Shown: one piece after another, positions 16,684-24,876 of the stretch | How the letters are laid out: every line of letters begins with the position of its first letter | Position numbering within the stretch: position 1 is the stretch's first letter | From: Micromonospora rhizosphaerae | GTDB taxonomy: Bacteria; Actinomycetota; Actinomycetes; Mycobacteriales; Micromonosporaceae | Direction of reading: 5' to 3' | Assembly (NCBI RefSeq): GCF_900091465.1 | Contig: NZ_FMHV01000002.1 | Coordinates: 310,001 to 374,000 of the forward strand | Length of the DNA stretch: 64,000 nucleotides | Notes under the pieces: generated by a model | Told to the model about the DNA's origin: nothing | Seen by the model: only the letters and a program-made list of their open reading frames with translations | Databases searched by the model: none | Made by a program: the position numbers and the translations under genes

Positions 16684-17064
16684 GTGAGTGAGGCGGTCGA
16701 GCGGTTCTTCGCGTCGCTACCGGCGCGCGCCCCGGCGGTGCTCCGCACCCCGACCGCCGGGACCCTCCAGATCGACCTGGCCACGGGCAACCGCACCGAG
16801 CACTGGCTGATCGAGCTGCGGCCGGGCTCGGTCCAGGTCAGCCGCGAACGCCGGCCGGCCGACGCGACCTGGACCAGCAGCGTCGACCTCTTCGAGCGGC
16901 TGATCATCGGCGAGGCGCAGGGCATCGCCGCCGTGTTCCGGAACGAGGCCACCTTCAGCGGCAACGTGGTGCTCTTCCTCGCCTTCCGACGCTTCTTCCC
17001 CGATCCGCCGGGCACCCGGGACCCCCGGGCGACAGCCCGGGCGCAGGCCGGACGGGCGCGATGA
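16684..17064 (+). CDS. SCP2 sterol-binding domain protein
   Basis: A 126-aa protein occupying a single SCP2-like domain: GTLQIDLATGNRTEHWLIEL, then DATWTSSVDLFERLIIGEAQ and a GNVVLFLAFRRFFP end. These domains form a hydrophobic pocket for lipids. The C-terminal 20 residues are Arg/Ala-rich. It starts at GTG 16684, and its stop overlaps the start of the glycosidase gene by 4 nt (ATGA), forming a two-gene operon. The link between a lipid-binding domain and a glycogen-debranching-like enzyme is unexplained. Confidence 0.78.
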   Translation: MSEAVERFFASLPARAPAVLRTPTAGTLQIDLATGNRTEHWLIELRPGSVQVSRERRPADATWTSSVDLFERLIIGEAQGIAAVFRNEATFSGNVVLFLAFRRFFPDPPGTRDPRATARAQAGRAR

Positions 17065-19115
17065 AGGAGCGGGTCAGCATCCTGGACGGCAACACCTTCC
17101 TGGTCAGCGACCAGCGGGGAAACATCGAGCCGTCCTTCGACTTCCCGACCGGGCTCTTCTCGTTCGACACCCGCTTCATCTCCACCTGGCTGCTCACCCT
17201 GAACGGGGAACGGCTGCAGGCCCTCTCCATCGACGACGCCCAGTCGTACCAGACCCGGTACTTCCTGGTGCCGGGCGAGCCGACGCACTACCTCGACGCC
17301 AAGGTCTCGGTGATCCGCAGCCGTTCGATCGGCGCCAGTTTTGAGGAGGAACTGACCGTCCTCAACCACTCGGTCCAGGAGGCCGAGTTCACCCTCCGGC
17401 TGGACATCGGCGCCGACTTTGCCGACCTCTTCGAGATCAAGCACCAGCGGCACAAGAAGGGCCGGACCACTCCGACGGCGGGGGAGAACGAGCTCCGGCT
17501 CACCTACCGCCGAGGGGGCTTCCACCGGGAGACGGTGATCAGCACGAGCGCGCCCGGTGAGATCGACGAGTCCGGCATGACCTTCCGGCTCCGGATCGGC
17601 CCGCACGGGGAGTGGACGACCCGGCTGCACGTCGCGGCGGTCATCTACGGCGCGCGGGGCGAGGACATCCGCGCCACCCTGCCACTCGGCGGCCACCGCA
17701 CGGCCGCGGCGATCCACGCCGAGCAGGACGAACTCATCAACCAGGCGCCGAAGCTCAGCTGCGACTGCCAGTCGGTCTCCACGGCGTACCGGCGCAGCCT
17801 GAACGACCTGGCGGCACTCAGGTACGAGTCGATCGCGCTCGGCGTGCGGCTGCTCGCCGCCGGTCTGCCCTGGTTCATGACCCTCTTCGGCCGGGACAGC
17901 ATCTTCACCTCGCTGCAGGCGCTGCCCTTCCTGCCGGACCTGGTCCCGCCCACCATCCTGATGTTGGCTGCCCTGCAGGGCAGCCGGCTGGACGACTTCC
18001 GGGACGAGGAGCCCGGCAAGATCCTGCACGAGCTTCGATACGGCGAGACCACGGGCTTCGAGGAGCAGCCGCACTCCCCGTACTACGGCTCGGCCGACTC
18101 CACGCCGCTCTTCGTGATCCTGCTCGACGAGTACGAGCGGTGGACCGGCGACGCCGCGCTGGTGCGGCAGTTGGAGTTCCCGGCCCGGGCCGCGCTGAAC
18201 TGGATCGACACGTACGGGGACCTGCTCGGCACCGGGTACATCTGGTACCAGACCCGCAACCCGGAGACCGGCCTGAAGAACCAGTGCTGGAAGGACTCCT
18301 GGGACTCCGTCTCCTACCGGGACGGCCGGCTGCCGGAGTATCCCCTCGCCACCTGTGAGCTGCAGGGGTACGCCTACGACGCGAAGCGGCGGGGCGCACG
18401 ACTGGCCCGGACATTCTGGAACGATCCCGCGTACGCCGAGCGGCTGGAACGCGAAGCGGCCGCGCTCAAGGAGCGGTTCAACCGGGAGTTCTGGATCCCC
18501 GAGCGGGAGTACTACGCCCAAGCGCTGGACCCCGAGGGCCGACACGTCGACGCCCTGTCCTCCAACATGGGGCACCTGCTGTGGAGCGGGATCGTCGACG
18601 AAGCACGCGCGGGTCTGGTCGTCCAGCACCTGCTCGGGCCGCGGCTCTTCTCCGGTTGGGGGATACGTACCCTCGCCGACGACCAGGGGCGGTACAACCC
18701 GATCGGCTACCACGTCGGGACGGTATGGCCGTTCGACAACTCGATCATCGCCTGGGGGCTCTGGAGGTACGGTTTTCGCGAGGAGGCCGGTCGGATCTGC
18801 GATGCGATCATCGGCGCCTCCTGGTACTTCGAAGGGCGGCTGCCCGAGGCGTTCGCCGGATACGAGAGTGACCTCACCGACTATCCGGTGCAGTACCCGA
18901 CCGCGTGCAGTCCGCAGGCCTGGTCCGCGGGCACGCCGCTGTTGCTGCTCCGGGTGATGCTCGGCCTCGATCCGCAGGGTGAGCACCTGATCATCGACCC
19001 CGCGGTGCCGGATCGGATGGGCCGGGTCGAGCTGCTCGACATACCGGGCCGCTGGGGCCGGGTCGACGCCCTCGGCCGCAGCCGCACGCCCCACGAGCAG
19101 CATGGCGCCCACTGA
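17061..19115 (+). CDS. Amylo-alpha-1,6-glucosidase / glycogen debranching-type enzyme
   Basis: A 684-aa protein. Residues about 5-200 match the glycogen debranching enzyme N-terminal domain (TFLVSDQRGNI, FDTRFISTWLLTLNG). Residues about 230-640 are an (alpha/alpha)6 glycosidase barrel with PWFMTLFGRDSIFTS, NQCWKDSWDSV, and GTVWPFDNSIIAWGLW carrying catalytic-type acids. Similar actinobacterial proteins are annotated as amylo-alpha-1,6-glucosidase. The substrate may be trehalose-, glycogen- or plant-derived glycans. No signal peptide is visible, so it acts in the cytoplasm. It is coupled to the SCP2 gene. Confidence 0.85.
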   Translation: MKERVSILDGNTFLVSDQRGNIEPSFDFPTGLFSFDTRFISTWLLTLNGERLQALSIDDAQSYQTRYFLVPGEPTHYLDAKVSVIRSRSIGASFEEELTVLNHSVQEAEFTLRLDIGADFADLFEIKHQRHKKGRTTPTAGENELRLTYRRGGFHRETVISTSAPGEIDESGMTFRLRIGPHGEWTTRLHVAAVIYGARGEDIRATLPLGGHRTAAAIHAEQDELINQAPKLSCDCQSVSTAYRRSLNDLAALRYESIALGVRLLAAGLPWFMTLFGRDSIFTSLQALPFLPDLVPPTILMLAALQGSRLDDFRDEEPGKILHELRYGETTGFEEQPHSPYYGSADSTPLFVILLDEYERWTGDAALVRQLEFPARAALNWIDTYGDLLGTGYIWYQTRNPETGLKNQCWKDSWDSVSYRDGRLPEYPLATCELQGYAYDAKRRGARLARTFWNDPAYAERLEREAAALKERFNREFWIPEREYYAQALDPEGRHVDALSSNMGHLLWSGIVDEARAGLVVQHLLGPRLFSGWGIRTLADDQGRYNPIGYHVGTVWPFDNSIIAWGLWRYGFREEAGRICDAIIGASWYFEGRLPEAFAGYESDLTDYPVQYPTACSPQAWSAGTPLLLLRVMLGLDPQGEHLIIDPAVPDRMGRVELLDIPGRWGRVDALGRSRTPHEQHGAH

Positions 19116-19149
19116 CCCGCCCCGGCGCCGCCTTCCCCCTTCACCTCCC

Positions 19150-19217
19150 CCTCGTGATCATGAAGTTGTCGTCACGACACGCCGCGGGGAGGGACAACAA
19201 CCTCATGATCAACGAGA
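19150..19217. repeat. Imperfect long inverted repeat
   Basis: In the convergent gap 19116-19247, the left arm CTCGTGATCATGAAGTTGTC (19151-19170) is mirrored by the reverse complement of 19192-19217, which reads CTCGTTGATCATGAGGTTGT. The TGATCATGA core is itself palindromic. Such intergenic TGATCATGA-type elements may be dispersed in this genome. It may also serve as a bidirectional terminator. Confidence 0.6.
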
Positions 19218-19247
19218 GGTGGGGCGTGGGTGAGTGAGGGCTGGGGG

Positions 19248-20108
19248 TCAGGGGGTGCAGGGGGTGGTGGCCGTGACATGGATCTGGTCGCCGGTGCGCT
19301 CGGCGAGGACGGTGACGGGGCCGCGACGATAGGCGTACGCGTCGACGGTGTCCAGGACGACGGCGCCGGCGGCGACCGGGGCGAGTGCGGTGGCCAGAGG
19401 CTTCGGCCCGGCCCCGGTGGTGGCCCGGGCGGTGTGGGCGACGCGGCCGCCACTGGGGCAGGGCGCGGCGGATAGTGCGGGGGTCAGCCCGGCCGGCCCG
19501 CCGAGCGCGCGCAGCGCCTCGGCGACCGCCGTCGCCTCCGCTCCGGCCCGCGCCTGCGGGGCACGGTAGCCGGAGCCGATCGGCCGGCAGCCGGTGTCGG
19601 CGGTGAGCCGCACCCGCCCCGGGCCGGTGGACCGGCCCTCGACCGTGACGAACTCGCCCGCATCGGCGCGCAGCACCGGCCCCTCGCTGGTCACCGAGAC
19701 CCCGGCCCGCCAGCTCGCCGGCAGTCGGTCGGCCACGCGCTGGAGCAGCCCGCGCACGTCGTCGCCGGCGACGCGAACATCCACCCGGCGTTCCAGGGCG
19801 GCCCCATCCGTCAACGGGGTGATCCGGCAGCCTTGCCCGATGCGGTCCGGGGCGAGCGTCGCCACGCCACCGTCGCCGACGGCGGCCAGCAACTCGCCGA
19901 CCGCCCGGTCGACCACCGGCCCGGCCTCGGCCAGGGTGCGCTGCTCGCGGACCGTCGGCGGGTCGTCGCGGACGGAGTTCCAGGTGAGCACGGCGAGCAG
20001 CACCGCCCACGCCACGGTCGCGGCCAGCAGCCAGCGCAGCCACCGCCGGCCGGGCGCGGGCCGGTCGGGACCGGTCGGTGGGGCGTACCCCGCCGGGACA
20101 GCGTTCAC
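19248..20108 (-). CDS. Membrane-anchored protein of unknown function
   Basis: A 286-aa protein with a short Pro-rich cytosolic N-terminus (20 residues), one transmembrane helix (LLAATVAWAVLLAVLTW, residues 27-43) and a large extracytoplasmic domain. The outer domain has several cysteines (GQGCRI, ADTGCRP, APCPSGG, ATTPCTP) that could form disulfides. No known domain is recognised. The start is GTG at 20108. It is transcribed in the same direction as, but downstream of a hairpin from, the DUF1416 gene, so it is likely an independent unit. Confidence 0.65.
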   Translation of the reverse strand: MNAVPAGYAPPTGPDRPAPGRRWLRWLLAATVAWAVLLAVLTWNSVRDDPPTVREQRTLAEAGPVVDRAVGELLAAVGDGGVATLAPDRIGQGCRITPLTDGAALERRVDVRVAGDDVRGLLQRVADRLPASWRAGVSVTSEGPVLRADAGEFVTVEGRSTGPGRVRLTADTGCRPIGSGYRAPQARAGAEATAVAEALRALGGPAGLTPALSAAPCPSGGRVAHTARATTGAGPKPLATALAPVAAGAVVLDTVDAYAYRRGPVTVLAERTGDQIHVTATTPCTP

Positions 20109-20162
20109 CGCGCCATCGTGTCACGCGGTGGCGACGCCCCCGGCGGCGCCACCGGAACGGCA

Positions 20163-20198
20163 CGTGGCCCGCCGCCCCGGTGGGGACGACGGGCCACG
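20163..20198 (-). terminator. Hairpin terminator after the DUF1416 gene
   Basis: CGTGGCCCG (20163-20171) pairs perfectly with CGGGCCACG (20190-20198) around a GC-rich 18-nt loop that can extend the stem. It lies just after the stop of the sulfurtransferase operon. No U-tract is present. Confidence 0.65.
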
Positions 20199-20213
20199 GA
20201 ATCAGAGCGTGGG

Positions 20214-20546
20214 TCAGCTGGCGACGGTCACGGCCACCTCGTTGATGCCGCGGGCGGCGGTCACGGCGACGTCGCCGTTGCCGTGTCGGGAGAGCGCCCG
20301 CAGGGTCCAGCTGCCCGGCGCGGCGAAGAACCGGAACTGGCCGGCCGGGGAGGTGACCACCTCGGCGGTGAATTCGCCGGTGGAGTCGAGCAGTCGGACG
20401 TACGCGCCGGGCACGGCCTCGCCCGCCTCGGAGCGGACGACGCCGGTGATGACGGTCTCCTTCTCCAGGTCCAGGCTGGCCGGCAGCGGCGCGGCCTGGT
20501 CCGGAGCGGCGCAGCCAGCGGCGGTGGGAGCAGCGGGAGCAGTCAT
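20214..20546 (-). CDS. sseC: DUF1416 (SseC-like) protein
   Basis: A 110-aa protein: a short N-terminus with GCAAPDQAAPLP followed by a beta-sandwich resembling a carboxypeptidase-regulatory-like fold (TVITGVVRSEAGEAVPGAYV, AGQFRFFAAPGSWTLRAL). This is the DUF1416/SseC family, almost always found directly downstream of the thiosulfate sulfurtransferase in actinobacteria, here with a 3-nt gap. It is presumed to assist sulfur transfer or sulfur-carrier functions, but its biochemical role is not established. Gene symbol is by analogy with mycobacteria. Confidence 0.83.
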   Translation of the reverse strand: MTAPAAPTAAGCAAPDQAAPLPASLDLEKETVITGVVRSEAGEAVPGAYVRLLDSTGEFTAEVVTSPAGQFRFFAAPGSWTLRALSRHGNGDVAVTAARGINEVAVTVAS

Positions 20547-20549
20547 GGC

Positions 20550-21398
20550 TCAGGCCTCCCCCGGCTCATCGCCGAGCGCCACCGGAACGCCGACCAGCGA
20601 GCCGTACTCGGTCCAGGATCCGTCGTAGTTCTTCACGTTGGCGTGGCCGAGCAGCTCCTGAAGCACGAACCAGGTGTGCGAGGAGCGCTCACCGATCCGG
20701 CAGTACGCGATGGTCTCCTTGCTGTCGTCCAGGCCGGCGGCCGCGTAGATCTTGCGCAGCGCGTCGTCGGACTTGAAGGTGCCGTCCTCGTTGGCCGCCT
20801 TGGACCACGGCACGCTGATCGCGGTCGGCACGTGGCCTGCCCGCTGCGCCTGCTCCTGCGGCAGGTGGGCGGGGGCGAGCAGCCGGCCGGCGTACTCGTC
20901 GGGGCTACGCACATCGACCAGGTTCTTGGTGCCGATCGCGGCGACCACCTCGTCGCGGAACGCGCGGATCGAGGTGTCCGGCTCCTGCGCGACGTACTCG
21001 GTCCTCGGGCGGGACACGGCGTCGGTGACCAGCGGACGGGCGTCCAGCTCCCACTTCTTGCGGCCGCCGTCGAGCAGCTTGACGTCCCGGTGGCCGTAGA
21101 GCTTGAAGTACCAGTACGCGTACGCGGCGAACCAGTTGTTGTTGCCGCCGTACAGGATCACGGTGTCGTCGTTGGCGATGCCGCGTTCGGAGAGCAGCGC
21201 CTCGAACTGACTCTTGTTGACGAAGTCCCGCCGGACCGGGTCCTGGAGGTCGGTCCGCCAGTCGAGCTTGATCGCACCGGCGATGTGGCCGGTGTCGTAG
21301 GCCGAGGTGTCCTCGTCGACCTCGACGAAGACGACGCCCGGGCCGTCGATGTTCTTCTCGGCCCACTCGGCCGAGACGAGTGCGGTGTCGCGACTCAT
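20550..21398 (-). CDS. Thiosulfate/3-mercaptopyruvate sulfurtransferase (two-domain rhodanese)
   Basis: A 282-aa tandem rhodanese. The N-terminal inactive domain contains GHIAGAIKLDW and VILYGGNNNWFAAY. The C-terminal domain carries the catalytic loop YCRIGERSSHTW with Cys as the persulfide carrier. It moves sulfane sulfur from thiosulfate to cyanide or a thiol acceptor. It matches mycobacterial CysA2/CysA3-SseC operons. A Cys-rich leader peptide lies about 200 nt upstream (21605-21682) on the same strand, which suggests translation-coupled control by cysteine supply. Confidence 0.88.
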   Translation of the reverse strand: MSRDTALVSAEWAEKNIDGPGVVFVEVDEDTSAYDTGHIAGAIKLDWRTDLQDPVRRDFVNKSQFEALLSERGIANDDTVILYGGNNNWFAAYAYWYFKLYGHRDVKLLDGGRKKWELDARPLVTDAVSRPRTEYVAQEPDTSIRAFRDEVVAAIGTKNLVDVRSPDEYAGRLLAPAHLPQEQAQRAGHVPTAISVPWSKAANEDGTFKSDDALRKIYAAAGLDDSKETIAYCRIGERSSHTWFVLQELLGHANVKNYDGSWTEYGSLVGVPVALGDEPGEA

Positions 21399-21604
21399 CA
21401 GATCACTCCCTGGTGAGGATGGATGGTGAGCCAGCGCGCGGAGATCGAAGTAGATGATTGTCGCACCACGCGCGGGACCCAGAGCTAGGAACGGATCACG
21501 GGTTCGTGCGACGGCGCCGCTGCCGGGCGATCAAAGGAGCACCGGAGGGTACGCGGACCCTGCGTGCCGGGATGGCCGCTAGGCGGCCGAGGACAGCCCC
21601 GCCG

Positions 21605-21682
21605 TCAGATGACAGGGCGACACAGGCAGGTGGCCACGCGGCACAGGTCGACCGCGCGCCGTTTGGTGAGGAGCGTCCCCAT
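21605..21682 (-). CDS. Actinobacterial Cys-rich leader peptide (uORF)
   Basis: This 25-residue ORF starts with ATG at 21682 (MGTLLTKRRAVDLC) and ends RVATCLCRPVI. It matches the short leader peptides placed upstream of sulfur-metabolism genes in actinobacteria, with a basic middle and three cysteines close to the C-terminus. Mycobacterial polycysteine uORFs are known to couple ribosome progress through Cys codons to expression of downstream cysteine genes. Here it precedes the rhodanese-SseC operon by 206 nt. The intervening 21399-21604 region is otherwise gene-free and would fold into the responding structure. Confidence 0.75.
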   Translation of the reverse strand: MGTLLTKRRAVDLCRVATCLCRPVI

Positions 21683-21809
21683 GGGCACGGAGCCTACCAG
21701 CCGCTCCCGGACCCGCCACCGGATCGACCAGCATCCGGGACGCGCGGCCCGACCCGGGCAGGCCGACGGCCCGACCGGGTCGGGCCGTGAGCACGGATGG
21801 CGGGGCCGG

Positions 21810-22595
21810 TCAGCCGGCCGCGTTGATGGGTACGTTCCGGGCGTCGGCGGTCACCGTCAGCCCTTCGGGCCGCGGCTCGACCTTGCGGACGTTGAGCTGG
21901 AACGGCAGCTCCGGCAGGGGCACGTCGATCGAGATGCTCTTGGCGTAGTTGGCCAGCAGCGTCCGGGCCATCGGGAGGTTCGGCAGCCCCTCGGCGTTCA
22001 GGTCGTTGAAGCGCAGCGCCACCTTGCCCTTCGCCACGGTCACGTCGGCGGTGCCGGTGACCGTCAGCTTGGCGCCCAGGATGTCCACCGGGGCATTGAC
22101 CACCAGCTTGCCGTCCCGCTCGCCGAGGGTGAGCCCCGGCCGGCCGAGTAGCTTGGCCAGGCTGTCGTAGGTGATCGTGCCGGTGCCGTCGACGCTCTCG
22201 GCGACCACGTCGCCCTGGCCGGACCGGATGGTGTCCAGCGAGGCCTTCACGTTGCGGGCGTCCACGTCGAGCTGCGGGACACTGACCGTGCCACCCTGCA
22301 CCGGGCCCTGCACGTCCTTCAGCACGATCGAGATGCGCTCGTACTTCCCGGCGAGCACCTGGGTGAGGAACGGGAAGCCGCCGATGTCGACCTGCGGCGG
22401 CGCGGACTGCGCGTTCTTCTTGGCGACCTCCTGCTTCACCTGGTCGGCGATGGCCCGCTCGGCCACCCCGGCCGCCACCCGGTCGGCGGCGACCAGCAGC
22501 CCGCCCAGGATCAGCAGCAGGACGACGAGGCCGATCAGCACCTTCCGCCCGCGTCGCCGGGGCCGCTCCTCGTACGCCGGGTACGCTTCTGCCAC
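21810..22595 (-). CDS. DUF2993 / LmeA-like lipid-binding envelope protein
   Basis: A 261-aa protein with a basic RPRRRGRK stretch, one N-terminal transmembrane helix (VLIGLVVLLLILGGLLVA) and a DUF2993 domain including VDIGGFPFLTQVLAGKYERI. The mycobacterial homologue LmeA (Rv0817c) binds phospholipids and takes part in lipomannan maturation. Here it sits next to the sulfurtransferase operon and glnR just as in mycobacteria, so orthology is supported by position as well as sequence. It acts outside the membrane. The start is ATG at 22595. Confidence 0.83.
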   Translation of the reverse strand: MAEAYPAYEERPRRRGRKVLIGLVVLLLILGGLLVAADRVAAGVAERAIADQVKQEVAKKNAQSAPPQVDIGGFPFLTQVLAGKYERISIVLKDVQGPVQGGTVSVPQLDVDARNVKASLDTIRSGQGDVVAESVDGTGTITYDSLAKLLGRPGLTLGERDGKLVVNAPVDILGAKLTVTGTADVTVAKGKVALRFNDLNAEGLPNLPMARTLLANYAKSISIDVPLPELPFQLNVRKVEPRPEGLTVTADARNVPINAAG

Positions 22596-22676
22596 GCCGC
22601 CTCCTGTCCTCGCTGCCGGTCGCTGCCTCCCGGCGCAACCGTACTTACCCGAGGCGTCGATTCCCCAATCGCCCGC

Positions 22677-23732
22677 TCAGAGGAAGAGCACGCACATGGC
22701 GTAGGCGGCGGGTGCGGCGAGCGCGAAGCCGCCCAGCGGCCCCTGCATGTGCCGGGCGATCCACATGGTCGGCGGCTCGCCGGCCATCAGCCGGCCCGCC
22801 TCCGCGTATCCGACGGCGAGGTCGGCGAGCACGGCCGTGGCGGCGGTGACCAGGCCGATCAGCGCCGCGCTGGTCGGCGTGAACCCGACCAGGTAACTGC
22901 CGAGCACCGCGCTGGTCAGCGTGCCGATCATCGCGCCGGCGACCACGCCGGCCGCGCCGCGCGGCACCTGCGGGGCGAGCCGGGGCCACGGCGCAACCGC
23001 GTCGGTCAGGCGGGCCACGGTGAGCGCGACGGCCGTGGCACCCAGGCAGATGGTGATGGCCTGGGTGCCGGCCGGGATACGGCTCAGCACGATCAGTGTG
23101 CCGAACGCGACGACGCCCACCACGATGAGCAGGGTGCTGCCGAGCGAGTCGGTCACCCGGACCCGGTCGACCCGACGGACCAGCTGGCCGAGCACGCCGA
23201 GGACGAAGCCGCCGACGGCCACGTACCCGAGCGGGGCCAGCCCGGCGATGTCGGAGCGCACGGCGGCGGCGTCGGCGGCCGCGGCGACGCCGGCGCTGAC
23301 CAGGGCGACCAGCAGCAGCGCGGGCGGCCGCATGGCCATCGTCCAGGCCAGCACGAAGAGCAGTTGGACGCCGAAGATGATGAACGCGAACGGCAGCCGG
23401 TGCCCGGGCCCGGCGGTCTGTGCGCCGAGCACCAGGCCGACGCCCAGCAGCGCGGCGAAGCCGGCGACGGTGAGCGCCAGCGGTCGGCGTACCGGAACCG
23501 CCGGCACCTCCTCCACGGGGGCGTCGTCGGCGGGCTCGTCGTCTGGCCGCCAACCCGGCCCGCCCTTGCGGAGCCGACGCGGCCCACGCCGGTCCCGCCG
23601 GTCCCCGCCGTCGTCGGCGGCCGGGCCGGTACGCGGGCCCGGCGGATAGCCACGGGAGGGGTCGGCCGGCCCCGGACGGGCATCGCCGGCCCAGGGGTCG
23701 CGGCCGGTCTCGGGCGAGGTCGAGGAAAACAC
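22677..23732 (-). CDS. Polytopic membrane protein of unknown function
   Basis: A 351-aa protein. The first 80 residues are hydrophilic, rich in Pro, Gly, Arg and Asp. Then follow about eight to nine hydrophobic segments (ALTVAGFAALLGVGLVLGA, FAFIIFGVQLLFVLAWTM, ALLLVALVSAGVAAAA, LLIVVGVVAFGTLIVL, and others). A loop between later helices contains GYAEAGRLMAGEPPTMW, reminiscent of a cytoplasmic loop in cytidylyltransferase-like membrane proteins, but the CdsA signature is not present. It lies on the minus strand before lmeA. Divergent from glnR. Confidence 0.7.
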   Translation of the reverse strand: MFSSTSPETGRDPWAGDARPGPADPSRGYPPGPRTGPAADDGGDRRDRRGPRRLRKGGPGWRPDDEPADDAPVEEVPAVPVRRPLALTVAGFAALLGVGLVLGAQTAGPGHRLPFAFIIFGVQLLFVLAWTMAMRPPALLLVALVSAGVAAAADAAAVRSDIAGLAPLGYVAVGGFVLGVLGQLVRRVDRVRVTDSLGSTLLIVVGVVAFGTLIVLSRIPAGTQAITICLGATAVALTVARLTDAVAPWPRLAPQVPRGAAGVVAGAMIGTLTSAVLGSYLVGFTPTSAALIGLVTAATAVLADLAVGYAEAGRLMAGEPPTMWIARHMQGPLGGFALAAPAAYAMCVLFL

Positions 23733-23986
23733 GATCCGATCGTGCCAGACCAGGCCGCTCCGGCGGAGGCCGCGGTTTCGGCAACGTTAAAACCTCGGCC
23801 GCGATCATGGGCAGATCAGACAAACGGGAAAAGACGCAAAGGTGAAGGTCAGGCCATCGGTTACGCTCAAGCCGTTACCCGCCCGTCAGCGACGCCGGGA
23901 CCCACGCAAGTTCTCAGCGCCACCCCGCCGATGGGTGTCCCGCTGGTCGCGCGCGGCCGAAGGGCCGCCGGGACGGAGGTGATCGT

Positions 23987-24700
23987 GTGGAGATCCTGCT
24001 GCTGGTGACCGCACGCGCAGGCGAACCATCGGCGGTACTGCCGGCACTCGACCTGCTGCCGCACTCGGTCCGCACCGCGCCACGCGACGTCCGGACGCTG
24101 GTCGCCGGCCCGAGCCCGGACGCGGTCCTGGTGGACGCCCGCTCCGAGCTGAGCGAGGCCCGGGCGACCTGTCGAGTGCTCCACGCCACCGGGCTCGGCG
24201 TGCCACTGGTCGCGGTGGTAACCGAGGCCGGCCTGATCGCGCTGAACGCCGACTGGGGCGTGGACGACGTCATCCTGGCCGGGGCGGGCCCCGCCGAGGT
24301 GGAGGCCCGGCTGCGGCTGGCCGTCGGCCGGCTCAGCAACGCGACCGCCGGCGCCAGCGGCTCGATCCGGGCCGGCGAGCTGACCATCGACCCGGACACC
24401 TACGCGGCGAAGCTCAAGGGCCGCCCGCTCGACCTCACCTACAAGGAGTTCGAGCTGCTGAAGTTCCTGGCCCAGCACCCGGGCCGGGTGTTCACCCGGG
24501 ACCAGCTGCTCCGCGAGGTCTGGGGCTACGACTACTTCGGCGGCACCCGGACGGTGGACGTGCATGTCCGGCGGCTGCGGGCCAAGCTCGGCTCGGAGTA
24601 CGAGTCGATGATCGGCACCGTGCGCCAGGTCGGCTACAAGTTCGTCGTCCCCCCGTCCCGTTCGCTGCCGGAGTCCGAGCCCGCTCCACTGCCGGTCTGA
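23987..24700 (+). CDS. glnR: GlnR, orphan OmpR-type nitrogen regulator
   Basis: A 237-aa response-regulator-like protein. The receiver domain is atypical and the C-terminal winged helix strongly matches Gln[41 protein letters not shown] and [11 protein letters not shown]. GlnR controls nitrogen assimilation (glnA, amtB, nir) in actinomycetes and does not rely on a paired kinase. The GTG start follows a near-perfect Shine-Dalgarno, GGAGGTGATC, 5-7 nt upstream. It is followed by the polysaccharide deacetylase and mshD, paralleling Rv0818-Rv0819. Confidence 0.9.
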   Translation: MEILLLVTARAGEPSAVLPALDLLPHSVRTAPRDVRTLVAGPSPDAVLVDARSELSEARATCRVLHATGLGVPLVAVVTEAGLIALNADWGVDDVILAGAGPAEVEARLRLAVGRLSNATAGASGSIRAGELTIDPDTYAAKLKGRPLDLTYKEFELLKFLAQHPGRVFTRDQLLREVWGYDYFGGTRTVDVHVRRLRAKLGSEYESMIGTVRQVGYKFVVPPSRSLPESEPAPLPV

Positions 24701-24810
24701 CCGGCAACTCCCAACTGTCCCTTCTTGGGGGATTAATTCCTGCACATCCCTTTTAAGGGCGGATCCGGTTTTACACTTTGTGCCGGGTTTGCTCTAAAAG
24801 GGAGGCGACG

Positions 24811-24876
24811 GTGCGTGCGGTGACCGCGGGGGCGACGACGGGTCCGTGCCGCGGGCCGAACGGTCGGGGCTTCTGA
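24811..24876 (+). CDS. Possible 21-codon upstream ORF coupled to the deacetylase
   Basis: A GTG at 24811 lies 5 nt after GGGAGG. It opens a 21-codon frame (VRAVTAGATTGPCRGPNGRG then Phe) whose TGA overlaps the ATG of the deacetylase at 24876 (TGATG). The strong Shine-Dalgarno and terminating overlap suggest stop-restart translation. It could equally be chance in a GC-rich gap. Confidence 0.35.
   Translation: MRAVTAGATTGPCRGPNGRGF

Noticed and set aside
16671..19112. An 813-aa minus-strand open frame opposite the debranching enzyme
   Set aside because: The plus-strand frame carries clear glycosidase motifs; the antisense frame has none.
22677..23732. Calling the polytopic protein a CDP-diacylglycerol synthase
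   Set aside because: The conserved CdsA signature is absent despite the similar number of helices.
23733..23986. A possible riboswitch or small gene before glnR
   Set aside because: The 254-nt gap has no recognisable conserved RNA motif or short ORF with a good ribosome-binding site; only the glnR Shine-Dalgarno is clear.
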